From NCBI GenBank assembly GCA_020852275.1, contig JADZBE010000004.1:1-64000 (forward strand): a stretch of DNA of 64,000 bases, given 5' to 3'. How positions within the stretch are numbered: position 1 is the first letter of the stretch; each line of letters begins with the position of its first letter. Both the position numbers and the translations under genes were made by a program. Below are positions 36,574 to 44,892 of this stretch, in pieces. Source of the stretch: Phycisphaerales bacterium (GTDB lineage: Bacteria; Planctomycetota; Phycisphaerae; UBA1845). A model generated the notes under the pieces. That model saw nothing but the letters and a program-made list of their open reading frames with translations. It was not told where the DNA came from and did not search any database.

Positions 36574-37506
36574 ATGAACCTCTCCGCCAGGCCGACTGAT
36601 CGCGTGCGCGGGTTCACGCTCATCGAGCTGCTCGTCGTGATCGCCATCATCGGCCTGCTGATTTCCATTCTTCTGCCGAGCCTTCAGGCCGCGCGGCGGA
36701 CTTCCAGGACCCTGCGCTGCGGAACAAACCTTCGGCAGATCGGAATCGGCTGGACGATCTATGCTGACGAGAATCACGGCCACGTCGTTCCGGGTCGTCC
36801 TGCCAAGTTCGCCGATCCGAACCGCAATGTGTACTGGGTCGGCAATGGGCTGCACTTCCGCCCGCGCTGGTACGTCCAGATGGGCGCCGAGGCGGGGTTC
36901 TACGCTTTTCAGCAACCCAGCCCCGACCCCGCGCAGGACAACGTCAAGGCCGTGGACGGCAGCGATGTGTTCCTCTGCCCCGAAGTGCCGGAGTGGATCA
37001 ACAACCGCAATTATGCTTTTGGCTACAACTCCCAGTTCCTCGGCAATGCGCGCTTCAAGAACGGCGCGGAAGCCAATGGGTTCATCAACTTCCCGGTTCC
37101 CATCGGGCGCATTCGCGCGGCTGCCGGCACGGTGATGGCCGCGGACGCGATGGGCACCGCCGCGGGCAAGGAAAAACGCGCCCGCACCGCCTTCCGCGCG
37201 GACGGGGGGTCGGACCTGTTCGCCGTGGGAAATCACGCCTGGTCACTCGATCCTCCGCGACTGACCGCCACGTCCGACTACTGCGACGATGGCAACCGCG
37301 CGCCGGAGCATCGGTCCGCCATTCACCCGCGCCACGGCGCCAAGGCCAACGCGATGTATTGCGATGGTCACGTCGGCACGGAAACCTGCGCGACCCTGGG
37401 GTACCAGGAAAATGACGATGGAAGCATTGCGGCCAACGCGGAGGGCGCGCACAACCGGATGTTTTCAGGAACCGGACAGGACGACGATCCTCCGTCGATA
37501 CGTTGA
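36574..37506 (+). CDS. type II secretion-type pseudopilin with H-X9-DG domain
   Basis: A 310-aa protein with a prepilin leader: 13 residues, then cleavage at G|FTLIELLVVIAIIGLLIS with Glu at +5, the site of the prepilin peptidase. The C-terminal signature HGAKANAMYCDGHV is the H-X9-DG motif of the planctomycete-type (DUF1559-like) pseudopilins. The middle has paired Cys (LRCGTN, FLCPEV, DYCDDG). The function of these abundant proteins is unknown; assembly into or transport by a type II system is assumed. It starts 96 bp after tldD and ends 25 bp before tldE, so it is probably cotranscribed with them. Confidence 0.9.
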   Translation: MNLSARPTDRVRGFTLIELLVVIAIIGLLISILLPSLQAARRTSRTLRCGTNLRQIGIGWTIYADENHGHVVPGRPAKFADPNRNVYWVGNGLHFRPRWYVQMGAEAGFYAFQQPSPDPAQDNVKAVDGSDVFLCPEVPEWINNRNYAFGYNSQFLGNARFKNGAEANGFINFPVPIGRIRAAAGTVMAADAMGTAAGKEKRARTAFRADGGSDLFAVGNHAWSLDPPRLTATSDYCDDGNRAPEHRSAIHPRHGAKANAMYCDGHVGTETCATLGYQENDDGSIAANAEGAHNRMFSGTGQDDDPPSIR

Positions 37507-37531
37507 TCCGCCGCTGCGGAAGGAATTGCCA

Positions 37532-39238
37532 ATGAATCGAATGCTTGGAAACAGCTCGAGACGGTCGGCGCTTGTGTGCGGTGCATGCTTCGCCGCCGCG
37601 GGGATCGTTCCTGCTGGCGCGCTGGAGCCTCGGGCTTGCCCGGCTGCCATCGCGCAGACGGCGACGCTCGATGAGAGCGACATCCTGCTGCGAAGCCTGC
37701 TGGCGGAAATGGACCGGTCGAGCAAGGAACTCGTCCTCGAAGGCATGCCGCGACCGTACTTCATCCAGTACGTGGTCGAGGACACCGTCGCATTCAACGT
37801 GCAGGCACAGTACGGCGGCCTTCTGCAAGTTGATGAAAGCCGCCGTCGCGCGTTTCAGCCCGACGTGCGCGTCGGCTCGTACAACCTCGACGACGGCAAC
37901 CTCGGCTTTGGCGGCGGCGGGGGCGTCCCGCTTCCCCTGGACGACGACGAACGCGCCATCCGGCACAACATCTGGCTCGGAACCGACGCCGATTACAAGA
38001 TGTCGCTGGAGATTCTTACGCGCAAACAGGCCATGCTGAAGGAGATGAACGTCGAGGACCGCCCCGACGACTTCTCGAAAGCGCCGCCCGTGATCGTCAT
38101 GGACCCGGTCATCGCGCTGGCGGTGGACCGCCCCGCGTGGCAGGAAAACGTGCGCAAGCTCTCCGAACGGTTCCTGGCCTTCCCCGACATCGAAAACGCG
38201 ACGGTCACGTTCTTCGCCGGGCACACGAACCGCTACCTCGTCAACACCGAAGGCACGCGCTATCGCCACGGCGACACGGGCGTCATCATCACCGCCAGCG
38301 CCTCGATGCGCGCCGCGGACGGCATGGACCTCTCCGACGAGCGGCAGTTCATCGGCGAGAAGTTCGATCAGCTTCCCTCGATGGACAAGATGCTCGCCAA
38401 GATCGACGAGATGTGCGCCGACCTCGCCGCGCGGGCCGCCGCCGGCTCCATTGAGCACTACTCCGGCCCCGTGCTGTTTGACGCGCCAGCCGCCGCGGCC
38501 GCCATCGGTGAGGTGCTCGGCGACGCCCTGTGCGCCAAGCCGGTGACCGTCGGCTCGCGCTTCGCGCCCGATGACTCGATGGAAAAGAAGCTCGGACTGC
38601 GCATCCTGCCGCGCTCGCTCAACGTGTACGACGATCCGTCGCAGACGTTCTTCGGCGAGACGCTGCTGGCCGGCCACGGCGAGTATGATGATGAAGCCGT
38701 CCGGACGCAGAAGGTCTCGCTCGTCGAGAACGGCATTCTTAAGAACCTGCTCGCCGGACGCGCCCCTTCGCGCAAAGTCAAGGAATCCAACGGGCACGGT
38801 CAGGGGCGCTTCGGCAGCGCCTCCGCGCACATCGCCTGCCTGTTCGTCGAGGCGACCGACGGACTTTCCGCCGAGGAGCTCAAGGCTGAACTCATCCAAG
38901 CAGCCAAGGACGAGGGTCTTGAGTTCGCCATCCGCATCGCGTCGGGATCGCCTTCGGACCCCACGGCGGCGTACAAGGTGAACGTCGCGGACGGCAAGGA
39001 GGAGCGCCTTCGCGGGCTGGATTCGATCCCCGTGGACGAGGCGAAATTCAAGGACATCCTCGCCGCGGGCAAGGACCGGGCGGCGCACAACGACATGGGC
39101 TTCGGCTCCGGCACGGGGAGCGTGGTGGCGCCCGCGTTGCTCTTCAAGGAACTGGAGCTGACGCGCGTCGAACCGCAGTTTGAGCGGCTCCCCATCCTCA
39201 AATCTCCGGCGAAACGCGCGGCCGCGCCAGGACCGTGA
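37532..39238 (+). CDS. exported TldE/PmbA-like protein
   Basis: A 568-aa protein with a signal peptide-like start (MNRMLGNSSRRSALVCGACFAAAGIVPAGA) and GGAAGGA before the ATG. It aligns in layout with the TldD-like neighbour (YFIQYVVEDTVAFNVQAQYG matches YYLAYTVYEESTSVHAASLG; SNGHGQGRFGSASAH matches SNGHGRRQPGSGAVS) but has no HExxxH site, as expected of the TldE subunit. It probably forms a heterodimer with the exported TldD. Its last bases (GTGA) overlap the start of larE. Confidence 0.87.
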   Translation: MNRMLGNSSRRSALVCGACFAAAGIVPAGALEPRACPAAIAQTATLDESDILLRSLLAEMDRSSKELVLEGMPRPYFIQYVVEDTVAFNVQAQYGGLLQVDESRRRAFQPDVRVGSYNLDDGNLGFGGGGGVPLPLDDDERAIRHNIWLGTDADYKMSLEILTRKQAMLKEMNVEDRPDDFSKAPPVIVMDPVIALAVDRPAWQENVRKLSERFLAFPDIENATVTFFAGHTNRYLVNTEGTRYRHGDTGVIITASASMRAADGMDLSDERQFIGEKFDQLPSMDKMLAKIDEMCADLAARAAAGSIEHYSGPVLFDAPAAAAAIGEVLGDALCAKPVTVGSRFAPDDSMEKKLGLRILPRSLNVYDDPSQTFFGETLLAGHGEYDDEAVRTQKVSLVENGILKNLLAGRAPSRKVKESNGHGQGRFGSASAHIACLFVEATDGLSAEELKAELIQAAKDEGLEFAIRIASGSPSDPTAAYKVNVADGKEERLRGLDSIPVDEAKFKDILAAGKDRAAHNDMGFGSGTGSVVAPALLFKELELTRVEPQFERLPILKSPAKRAAAPGP

Positions 39239-40119
39239 GCCCGTATGATAAGAGCATGAGGGAAGCGAACACCATTCAAGAGACCGTTGCCGCAACGCCG
39301 GAAGGGAAACTCCTGACCCTGCGAAAGCGCATCGGCGCGCTGGACCGCGTCGCAGTGGCGTTCAGCGGAGGCGTGGATTCCACGTTCGTGCTCAGGGTTG
39401 CGCTCGACGTGCTCGGCCCGGGAAACGTCCTCGCCGTTACGGGTCGCAGTCCGAGCCTCAAGTCGTCCGAACTGGATGAAGCCGTGCGCCTCGCCGCCGA
39501 GCTGGGCGCGGAGCACGTCCTTCTCAACACCGGCGAATTCGAGAAGGCCGACTACCTCGCCAACCCCGTAAACCGCTGCTATTTCTGCAAGACGACGCTC
39601 TATGAGACGATGCGCCCGTTGCTTGCGGAGCGCGGCATCAGCGTGATCCTCAACGGCACAAACGCCGACGACCTCGGCGATTACCGCCCCGGTTTGACGG
39701 CCGCGGCGGAGCACAACGTGGTCGCACCCGCGGCCGAAGCGGGGCTGACCAAGGCGGACGTCCGCGAGCTGTCGCGTCGCCTCGGACTCCCCACGCACGA
39801 CAAGCCGGCCGCGCCCTGCCTGTCCAGCCGCGTGCAGTACGGCGAGACGATCACGCCGGAGAAGCTCCGCGCCATCGAGCAGGCGGAGGCGTTTCTCGTC
39901 GAACTGGGTTTTCGGGAATGTCGCGTGCGCCATCACGACCGGCTCGCGCGCATCGAAGTGCCGCCGGCGGAGTTTTCGCGTCTGGTCGAGCCGTCCCTCG
40001 CGCGGCGCGTGGACGAGCGCCTGCGCTCGCTCGGCTACGCCTACGTGACGTTTGACCTGCGCGGCCTGCGCAGCGGGAGCATGAACGAGGTGATCCCGCT
40101 GGGGCTGCCGCGATCCTGA
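39235..40119 (+). CDS. larE: LarE-like ATP-dependent sacrificial sulfur transferase
   Basis: A 294-aa PP-loop protein: SGGVDSTFVLRVA binds ATP, NRCYFCKTTLYE and APCLSSRVQYGE carry the family cysteines. In LarE the Cys of the PCLxSR motif gives up its sulfur while building the nickel-pincer cofactor of lactate racemase. GTG at 39235 overlaps the tldE stop by four bases (GTGA), so translation is probably coupled; an ATG seven codons in is the alternative. No larB or larC is visible, so the sulfur acceptor here is open. Confidence 0.87.
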   Translation: MSPYDKSMREANTIQETVAATPEGKLLTLRKRIGALDRVAVAFSGGVDSTFVLRVALDVLGPGNVLAVTGRSPSLKSSELDEAVRLAAELGAEHVLLNTGEFEKADYLANPVNRCYFCKTTLYETMRPLLAERGISVILNGTNADDLGDYRPGLTAAAEHNVVAPAAEAGLTKADVRELSRRLGLPTHDKPAAPCLSSRVQYGETITPEKLRAIEQAEAFLVELGFRECRVRHHDRLARIEVPPAEFSRLVEPSLARRVDERLRSLGYAYVTFDLRGLRSGSMNEVIPLGLPRS

Positions 40120-40179
40120 CGCACAGGCCCGTGGATGCAGGCGATTGCCGGTTCTTCGGGATCACTGTCCGATGCGGCG

Positions 40180-40324
40180 GGTGGCATGGTCTACGGTACT
40201 CCGTGGACCATGTGACCACGTCTTGCGCCGCCCGCCAAGGCGGGTGGCATGGTCTACGGTACTCCGCTGACCCTGTCTTGCGCCGCTCGCCACGACCAGG
40301 CGAGTACGCCAGGCCGTGCCACCC
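40180..40324. repeat. GGGTGGCATGGTCTACGGTA element with inverted partner
   Basis: Two copies of GGTGGCATGGTCTACGGTAC (about 40180 and 40242) face an inverted relative (GCGAGTACGCCAGGCCGTGC followed by CACCC, ending 40324). The same family forms the array at 57143-57402, and a half unit lies near 49426. Non-coding. Confidence 0.8.
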
Positions 40325-40332
40325 AGTTCCTC

Positions 40333-40557
40333 TCAGCGAGCTTCCATCTGGACCTCGGGATCTTCGATGCCTGCGGCGTCGCGCCAGAACTCGCGGGCGA
40401 AGTCGCGGCTGAACGTGCCCTTGCCGACTTCGACCATGGGGATGCGCGGGACGGACTCCGGGTGCAGCAGACCCATCAGCAGCGCCAGCTCGGTCTCGTG
40501 AATGATCTTCGCCCGCAGTTCGTCGTAGGTGCTCAGCGCGGGCTTGGGCCCGGTCAT
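40333..40557 (-). CDS. small conserved-looking protein, unknown
   Basis: A 74-aa protein (TYDELRAKIIHETELALLMG ... FSRDFAREFWRDAAGIED). It is soluble and helical. Its ATG overlaps the stop of the upstream membrane protein gene (ATGA), a strong sign that both are real and cotranslated. The regular Arg-Glu-Phe pattern argues against a chance frame. No family is recognised. Confidence 0.7.
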   Translation of the reverse strand: MTGPKPALSTYDELRAKIIHETELALLMGLLHPESVPRIPMVEVGKGTFSRDFAREFWRDAAGIEDPEVQMEAR

Positions 40558-41612
40558 GACCGCTTCTTCCCCGAGGCCGGTTTTTCGCTGCCGCTCCGCG
40601 GCTTGTCGCTCGTCGCCACATGCGCCGCGTCAAAGACGAACCAGAAGCCCAGCAGCGCTCCGCCGACTCCCGCCGCCGCCGCCTGGATCGGCAGCGTCCG
40701 CAGAAAGGGCGAGTGCGGCAGGTTCATCGGAAGGTCCGCGCGACCCGAGCCCAGCGTCGCCATCAGGTAACCGACCAGCGCCACCGTCAGCGCCGCCAGC
40801 ATCGCCCACAGCGCCGAACGCACCGGGAACTGCTTGAACGCAAAGTAGGTGGCGATCCACGCGGAGGCCGCGCTGACGAACAGCACCTGTCCGTGCGACA
40901 CCGGACGCCGCGTCAGGTCCAGCGAAAAGACGATAATCAGCGCCGCCGTCAGCACCGCCGCCATCGCCGCGTGCCGCAGGCCTCGGTCGAGCGGGGTGAG
41001 CGTCCCGTCGCCTCCCCGACCGGCGCGCCGCACAAGAACGGAAAGCTCCGCGCCGCAGGGGTTCTGCGGGATTGAGCTTGTCGCATCACTGGCATCGCGC
41101 TCTTCGTGCCCGCCTCGCGCGGCGCGGCTGAACATGGCCGTGACCCGCGCCGCAATGAGCAACAAGCCCGCCCACGCAACCAGCTCCACGGCGAACATCA
41201 GGGGCAATCTCGCTCCGCCCCGGGCTCCGCCCGCTCCCGACTGAATCAGCAGATACTCGACCGTTCCGCCGCGCACGGAGAGCGCCGCCAGCCCCACGGC
41301 CACGGCAAACGTGCCCGCGTCGCACATCCAGCGCCGCAGCAGCATCGTCGCCGTCGCCGCCGTCACCGCGGACAGCGCGGCCAGCAGCGGCAGCCCGGCC
41401 GCCATCCGCCACCCCGCAAACAGCCGCACGCTCATCTGCGGATCGCCCATGCCCAGCGCGGCGTATCCCAGTTGCCAGAAGACGTAGCCCGCGCCGACCC
41501 ACACAAGGTACACCAGAAGCTTGACCGGGAGCCGCAGCTCGCGCCGATGCGCCGCGGGCGAGCCGTGGGCGGAAGTTGAATGATGCGCCGCCGCGTGTGT
41601 TGCTGCATGGGT
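40554..41612 (-). CDS. polytopic membrane protein, unknown
   Basis: A 352-aa protein with about eight membrane helices (for example LLVYLVWVGAGYVFWQLGYA, FAVELVAWAGLLLIAARVTA, ALWAMLAALTVALVGYLMAT). The N-terminus is His-Ala-rich (THAATHAAAHHSTSAHGSPA) and the C-terminus Lys-Ser-rich. A hydrophilic loop of about 50 residues separates helices 4 and 5. No transporter family is recognised. It overlaps the 74-aa gene by four bases and begins 33 bp after the dapA stop; dapA, this gene and the 74-aa gene probably form one transcript. GTG at 41624 is an alternative start. Confidence 0.7.
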   Translation of the reverse strand, partial: THAATHAAAHHSTSAHGSPAAHRRELRLPVKLLVYLVWVGAGYVFWQLGYAALGMGDPQMSVRLFAGWRMAAGLPLLAALSAVTAATATMLLRRWMCDAGTFAVAVGLAALSVRGGTVEYLLIQSGAGGARGGARLPLMFAVELVAWAGLLLIAARVTAMFSRAARGGHEERDASDATSSIPQNPCGAELSVLVRRAGRGGDGTLTPLDRGLRHAAMAAVLTAALIIVFSLDLTRRPVSHGQVLFVSAASAWIATYFAFKQFPVRSALWAMLAALTVALVGYLMATLGSGRADLPMNLPHSPFLRTLPIQAAAAGVGGALLGFWFVFDAAHVATSDKPRSGSEKPASGKKRS

Positions 41613-41645
41613 CATAAGTGCCACTCGGACCGATCCAACCTCGCG

Positions 41646-42533
41646 CTACATCAGCTCGTGCGCCTTCAGGAGTTTCTCAATCTCCCCGCGCGACTTCGCA
41701 TCCAGCGGACAAAGCGGCAGCCGGAACTCCTCCGCCAGCAGACCGCACAGCCCCATGGCCGTCTTGATCGGCAGCGGGTTTGGCCCGAACTTGCCGATCC
41801 CATCCGCCAGGTCCGACAGCTTGCGATGCAGCTTCAGCGCCGCCGCCGCGTCGCCCTTCAGCCCCGCGTCCACCAGATCCTTCATCCACCGCGGCGTCAG
41901 GTTGCCGATGACGCTGATCACGCCCTTCGCGCCCAGCGCCATGAGAGGCCAAGTCAGCGAGTCATCCCCGCTGAGCACGACGATGTCGCACAGCCCCGCC
42001 AGCTCGTCCACGCCCGCGGTCGTCCCGGTCGCGTGCTTCAGCGCCACAATGTTTGGACACGCCTTGCGCAGCCGCGCCACCGTCTCGTTGGCGATCGACT
42101 GCCCCGTGCGAAACGGCACGTTGTACAGCACGACGGGGATATCGACCGATTCCGCCACCGCGGAAAAATGGCGGTACAGCCCTTCCTGAGTCGGTCGGTT
42201 GTAGTACGGCACGACGCTGAGAATGGCGCTGGCGCCGGCCTGCCGCGCCTGCCTCGACAGCTTGACCGCCTTGGCGGTGCAGTTCGAGCCGGCGCCGGCC
42301 ATGACCGGTCGACGACCGCCAGCCTGCTCGATGACCGCGTCGATCACGCGCTGCGTCTCGTCGTCCGAGAGCGTGGGCGACTCGCCGGTGGTCCCGCAGG
42401 GGACCAGCCAGTCCGTCCCGCCGTCGATCTGACGATCCACGAGTTTCTTAAGGCACGCGAAGTCCACCTCGCCGTTGCGGAACGGCGTCACGATCGCGGT
42501 CATCGAACCCTGCATCGTCGCACTGACTTTCAT
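41646..42533 (-). CDS. dapA: 4-hydroxy-tetrahydrodipicolinate synthase
   Basis: A 295-aa class I aldolase-type enzyme of normal length. It condenses pyruvate with aspartate semialdehyde, the first step toward lysine and diaminopimelate. The Schiff-base Lys166 sits in VALKHATG, the catalytic Tyr in VVPYYNRP, and the substrate loop in PCGTTGESPTLSDDE. The start was chosen at the Met shortly before GSMTAIVTPF; a longer frame adds 15 Gly-Ser residues. Alternative members of the family (N-acetylneuraminate lyase and others) are less likely because of the GTTGESPTL signature. Confidence 0.93.
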   Translation of the reverse strand: MKVSATMQGSMTAIVTPFRNGEVDFACLKKLVDRQIDGGTDWLVPCGTTGESPTLSDDETQRVIDAVIEQAGGRRPVMAGAGSNCTAKAVKLSRQARQAGASAILSVVPYYNRPTQEGLYRHFSAVAESVDIPVVLYNVPFRTGQSIANETVARLRKACPNIVALKHATGTTAGVDELAGLCDIVVLSGDDSLTWPLMALGAKGVISVIGNLTPRWMKDLVDAGLKGDAAAALKLHRKLSDLADGIGKFGPNPLPIKTAMGLCGLLAEEFRLPLCPLDAKSRGEIEKLLKAHELM

Positions 42534-42572
42534 GATTCCCGAACCACCTCCCGCAGCCCCCGTTTCAGAACC

Positions 42573-42588
42573 CCTCACGCCAGTGAGG
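42573..42588. repeat. CCTCAC-GCCA-GTGAGG hairpin
   Basis: A near copy of the hairpin at 12507-12526, also preceded by CAGAACC, upstream of dapA. It lies in the 340-bp gap 42534-42875, which otherwise holds REP-like elements only. Confidence 0.6.
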
Positions 42589-42733
42589 AGCCATTAGCCG
42601 CAACGTGCAGGCTTGTCGTCCTGCATCGCGTCCACGCGGGCCGGTCAACTCGCTGGTGAACGTGCAAACCCGTCCATCCCACGCAGGGCGAAACCCAGCT
42701 CTCGTCGCGGAGCGACGAACGACCCAGCCTCCT

Positions 42734-42805
42734 GTCATTCCAGCGCAGGCGGGAATCCAGTGGCCTTGCGGTGGGCCCTGGACCCCCGCCTGCGCGGGAG
42801 TGACG
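42734..42805. repeat. REP-like inverted pair
   Basis: GTCATTCCAGCGCAGGCGGG and onward (42734-42760) faces CTGGACCCCCGCCTGCGCGG and onward (42778-42805), 17 bp apart, a head-to-head pair as in bacterial BIMEs. Just upstream (about 42705-42728) is a partial copy of the CGTCGCGGAGCGACGAAC element found at 3461-3514. Confidence 0.85.
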
Positions 42806-42875
42806 AGGCGCGTCGCCGGCGCGGGGGGGCGACGTCAGTGCCCGGTTCCAATTTCCGGCAACGCCCGCGATGCCA

Positions 42876-43589
42876 TTACGCGATCAAAGCCTTCATCTCC
42901 CGCACGGCCTCGCGCATCCCTACGAACATCGCCCGAGACACGATCGAATGCCCGATGTTGAACTCCGACAGACCCGGCGTCGCGGCCAGCTCGCGGACGT
43001 TTCGATACGTCAGCCCGTGCCCCGCATGCACGTCCAGCCTCAGCCGGTGGGCCGCGTCGATGCTCGATCGAATCTCGGCGAGCGCCGACTCCCGCTCGGC
43101 CGGCGTTTTCGCGTGCGCGTAGCGGCCCGTCCACAGCTCAATCGCGTCGAATCCGCAATCGGCGCTGCCGCGAATCTGCTCGGCCAGCGGCTCGATGAAC
43201 GCGCTGAGCACGATGCCGCGCGTCTTCAGCCGCCCGACCACCTCCGCCACGCGCGTCCGGTGCCGCACGACGTCCAGCCCGCCCTCCGTCGTCAGCTCCT
43301 CGCGCCGCTCCGGCACCAGCGTACACTGATGCGGGCGCAGCTCCTCGGCCATCCGCACGACCTCCTCGGCGACGGCCATTTCCATGTTCAACTTCACCGC
43401 GACGGTCTGCCGCAGGAGCTTTGCGTCGCGGTCCTGAATGTGCCGCCGATCCTCGCGCAGGTGGAACGTGATGCCCTCGGCCCCGCCCAGCTCCGCCTCG
43501 ACGGCGGCCCACACCGGGTCCGGCTCATCCGCCCGCCGCGCCTGCCGCACGGTGGCCACATGGTCGATGTTCACGCCGAGTTTCGGCAT
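42876..43589 (-). CDS. pdxJ: pyridoxine 5'-phosphate synthase
   Basis: A 237-aa enzyme of normal length. It condenses 3-amino-2-oxopropyl phosphate with deoxyxylulose 5-phosphate to give pyridoxine 5'-phosphate. Family marks are LGVNIDHVATVRQARR at the N-terminus, GAEGITFHLREDRRHIQ, KLNMEMA, ELWTGRYA, DVHAGHGLTYRN and the ending EFNIGHSIVSRAMFVGM. The start MPKLGVNIDHVA is the usual one; a Met three codons earlier is possible. It stands alone between repeat-rich gaps. Confidence 0.95.
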   Translation of the reverse strand: MPKLGVNIDHVATVRQARRADEPDPVWAAVEAELGGAEGITFHLREDRRHIQDRDAKLLRQTVAVKLNMEMAVAEEVVRMAEELRPHQCTLVPERREELTTEGGLDVVRHRTRVAEVVGRLKTRGIVLSAFIEPLAEQIRGSADCGFDAIELWTGRYAHAKTPAERESALAEIRSSIDAAHRLRLDVHAGHGLTYRNVRELAATPGLSEFNIGHSIVSRAMFVGMREAVREMKALIA

Positions 43590-43633
43590 GAGGCGCATTC
43601 TACTTGGCAGACCTCGAATTGCGAGTCGGGCGC

Positions 43634-43687
43634 TGTGGAACCGGTTTCCAACCGGTGGGCTGTGGCACCGGTTTCCAACCGGTGGAG
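43634..43687. repeat. 27-bp hairpin units GTGG(C/A)ACCGGTTTCCAACCGG, two copies
   Basis: Two units (43634, 43661) of the same 27-bp family as 22821-22928, directly upstream of pdxJ. A third start (TGTGGCATGCGACACGGGTC) follows at 43688. Confidence 0.88.
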
Positions 43688-43805
43688 TGTGGCATGCGAC
43701 ACGGGTCGCACAGGGCAGTGCGGCGTCCCGTGAACATGGCATCGCGCTCCATCCGAGCCGCGACCGTCACGAGGTGATTTCAGCGCTTTCGTCGCGGACC
43801 GCTCC

Positions 43806-43869
43806 CTCACAGAGCAGTGGCACACCTGGATACACTGCTCACAGAGCAGTGGCACACCGGGATGTACTG
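43806..43869. repeat. 32-bp tandem repeat CTCACAGAGCAGTGGCACAC, two copies
   Basis: Units at 43806 and 43838 differ in a few bases. They contain CACTGCTC...GAGCAGTG and the GTGGCAC anchor, and resemble the element at 8470-8605 in the other orientation. CTGACGGGCGCGGCGCTGATAAG follows, which resembles the GCGCCCGTAAGG hairpin family. Confidence 0.8.
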
Positions 43870-43902
43870 CTGACGGGCGCGGCGCTGATAAGGGTCGCTC
43901 TC

Positions 43903-44580
43903 TCACCGCCGCGGCTCAGCCAGGCTCAACCGCCGCTTCCGCCGCTCCTGCCACGCATGGATCAGCATCGGCGAGATGCTCAGCAGAATTACGACAATGA
44001 CAGCCTTCTCGAGATTCTTCTGCACCCACTCAATCCGGCCCAGAAAGAACCCCAGCGACGTCATGCTCAAGACCCAGCCGATCCCGCCGAACACGTTGTA
44101 CGCGAGGAAATGGCGGTAGTTCATGTCCGCCGCGCCGGCCACCACGGGCGCGAACGTGCGCACGATCGGCATGAACCGGGCGAGCACGATGGTCTTGCCG
44201 CCGTGCTTCTCATAAAAGGCGTGCGCGCGAAGGAGGTGATCGCGGCGGAACAGCCGGCTCTGTGGACGGTTGAAGATGGCGGGACCCGCCTTATGCCCGA
44301 TCCAGTAGCCGACCGTGTCGCCGACGATGGCCGCGATCATCAGGACGACGTTGAGCCACACGATCGAGAACGGATGCTGCCCGACAATCTTCTCGCCCGC
44401 GGGACTCGCCATGAAACCCGCGATGAAGAGCAGGCTGTCGCCGGGCAGAAAGAAGCCGATGAGCAGCCCGGTCTCGGCGAACACGATGGCCGACATGATC
44501 GGCAGCCCGCCCCAGCCGATGAGCTTCTGAAGCCCCTCGGGGGTGGAGATCAGGTGCCAGAAATCTCTCAGAAGCTCCAT
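43903..44580 (-). CDS. DedA family membrane protein
   Basis: A 225-aa protein with the DedA (SNARE-associated/VTT) pattern: an N-terminal reentrant region, VFAETGLLIGFFLPGDSLLF, GDTVGYWIGHKAG, then FYEKHGGKTIVLARFMPIVRTFAPVVAG and NVFGGIGWVLSMTSLGFFLG. The family's acidic residue (Glu in FAETG) and Arg residues (RFMPIVRTF) are present. DedA proteins recycle lipid carriers such as undecaprenyl phosphate or flip phospholipids. A basic tail (RRKRRLSLAEPRR) ends the protein. Upstream of its start is a 21-bp tandem repeat. Confidence 0.93.
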   Translation of the reverse strand: MELLRDFWHLISTPEGLQKLIGWGGLPIMSAIVFAETGLLIGFFLPGDSLLFIAGFMASPAGEKIVGQHPFSIVWLNVVLMIAAIVGDTVGYWIGHKAGPAIFNRPQSRLFRRDHLLRAHAFYEKHGGKTIVLARFMPIVRTFAPVVAGAADMNYRHFLAYNVFGGIGWVLSMTSLGFFLGRIEWVQKNLEKAVIVVILLSISPMLIHAWQERRKRRLSLAEPRR

Positions 44581-44586
44581 TCGCCC

Positions 44587-44670
44587 TCGTTGCTGAACGG
44601 CCCGCGGTCGCTGTTGAACTGCCCGGAATCACTGTTGAACTGCCCGCAATCACTGCTGAACCGCCCGCGA
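44587..44670. repeat. 21-bp tandem repeat, four units
   Basis: Units of the form TCACTGTTGAACTGCCCGCAA at 44587, 44608, 44629 and 44650, just upstream of the dedA start codon. The array may affect dedA expression. Confidence 0.85.
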
Positions 44671-44839
44671 GCGGTGGTCATGCACGCCCGACTGGGCGGG
44701 GCATCGTACCGACGGGTCGCCGCAAGGACAAACGGCATTGCACCGTGCAGGTTTGACGGGTGCAGTCGTGCGCTCGAGGCGTGCGGCGTGGCGTTCGGGG
44801 CGTGCAGCGATTCTCAAGACGCGCAATCGACCCTGACTT

Positions 44840-44892
44840 GCGCTACGGGTTCTGATTGCTCGCCTGCGCTCCGGTTTCAGAACCCGTAGCGC
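44840..44892. terminator. 16-bp inverted repeat at the end of trpG
   Basis: GCGCTACGGGTTCTGA (44840-44855) and TCAGAACCCGTAGCGC (44877-44892) form a perfect 16-bp stem with a 21-base loop. The trpG stop codon lies in the left arm, so the last residues of the protein are written by the hairpin. It resembles a terminator in position but has no T-run; it may be another inserted palindrome. Confidence 0.6.

Noticed and set aside
37085..39295. A 736-codon minus-strand frame opposite the pseudopilin and TldE genes
   Set aside because: The plus strand genes have ribosome sites, signal peptides and family motifs; the minus frame has none of these.
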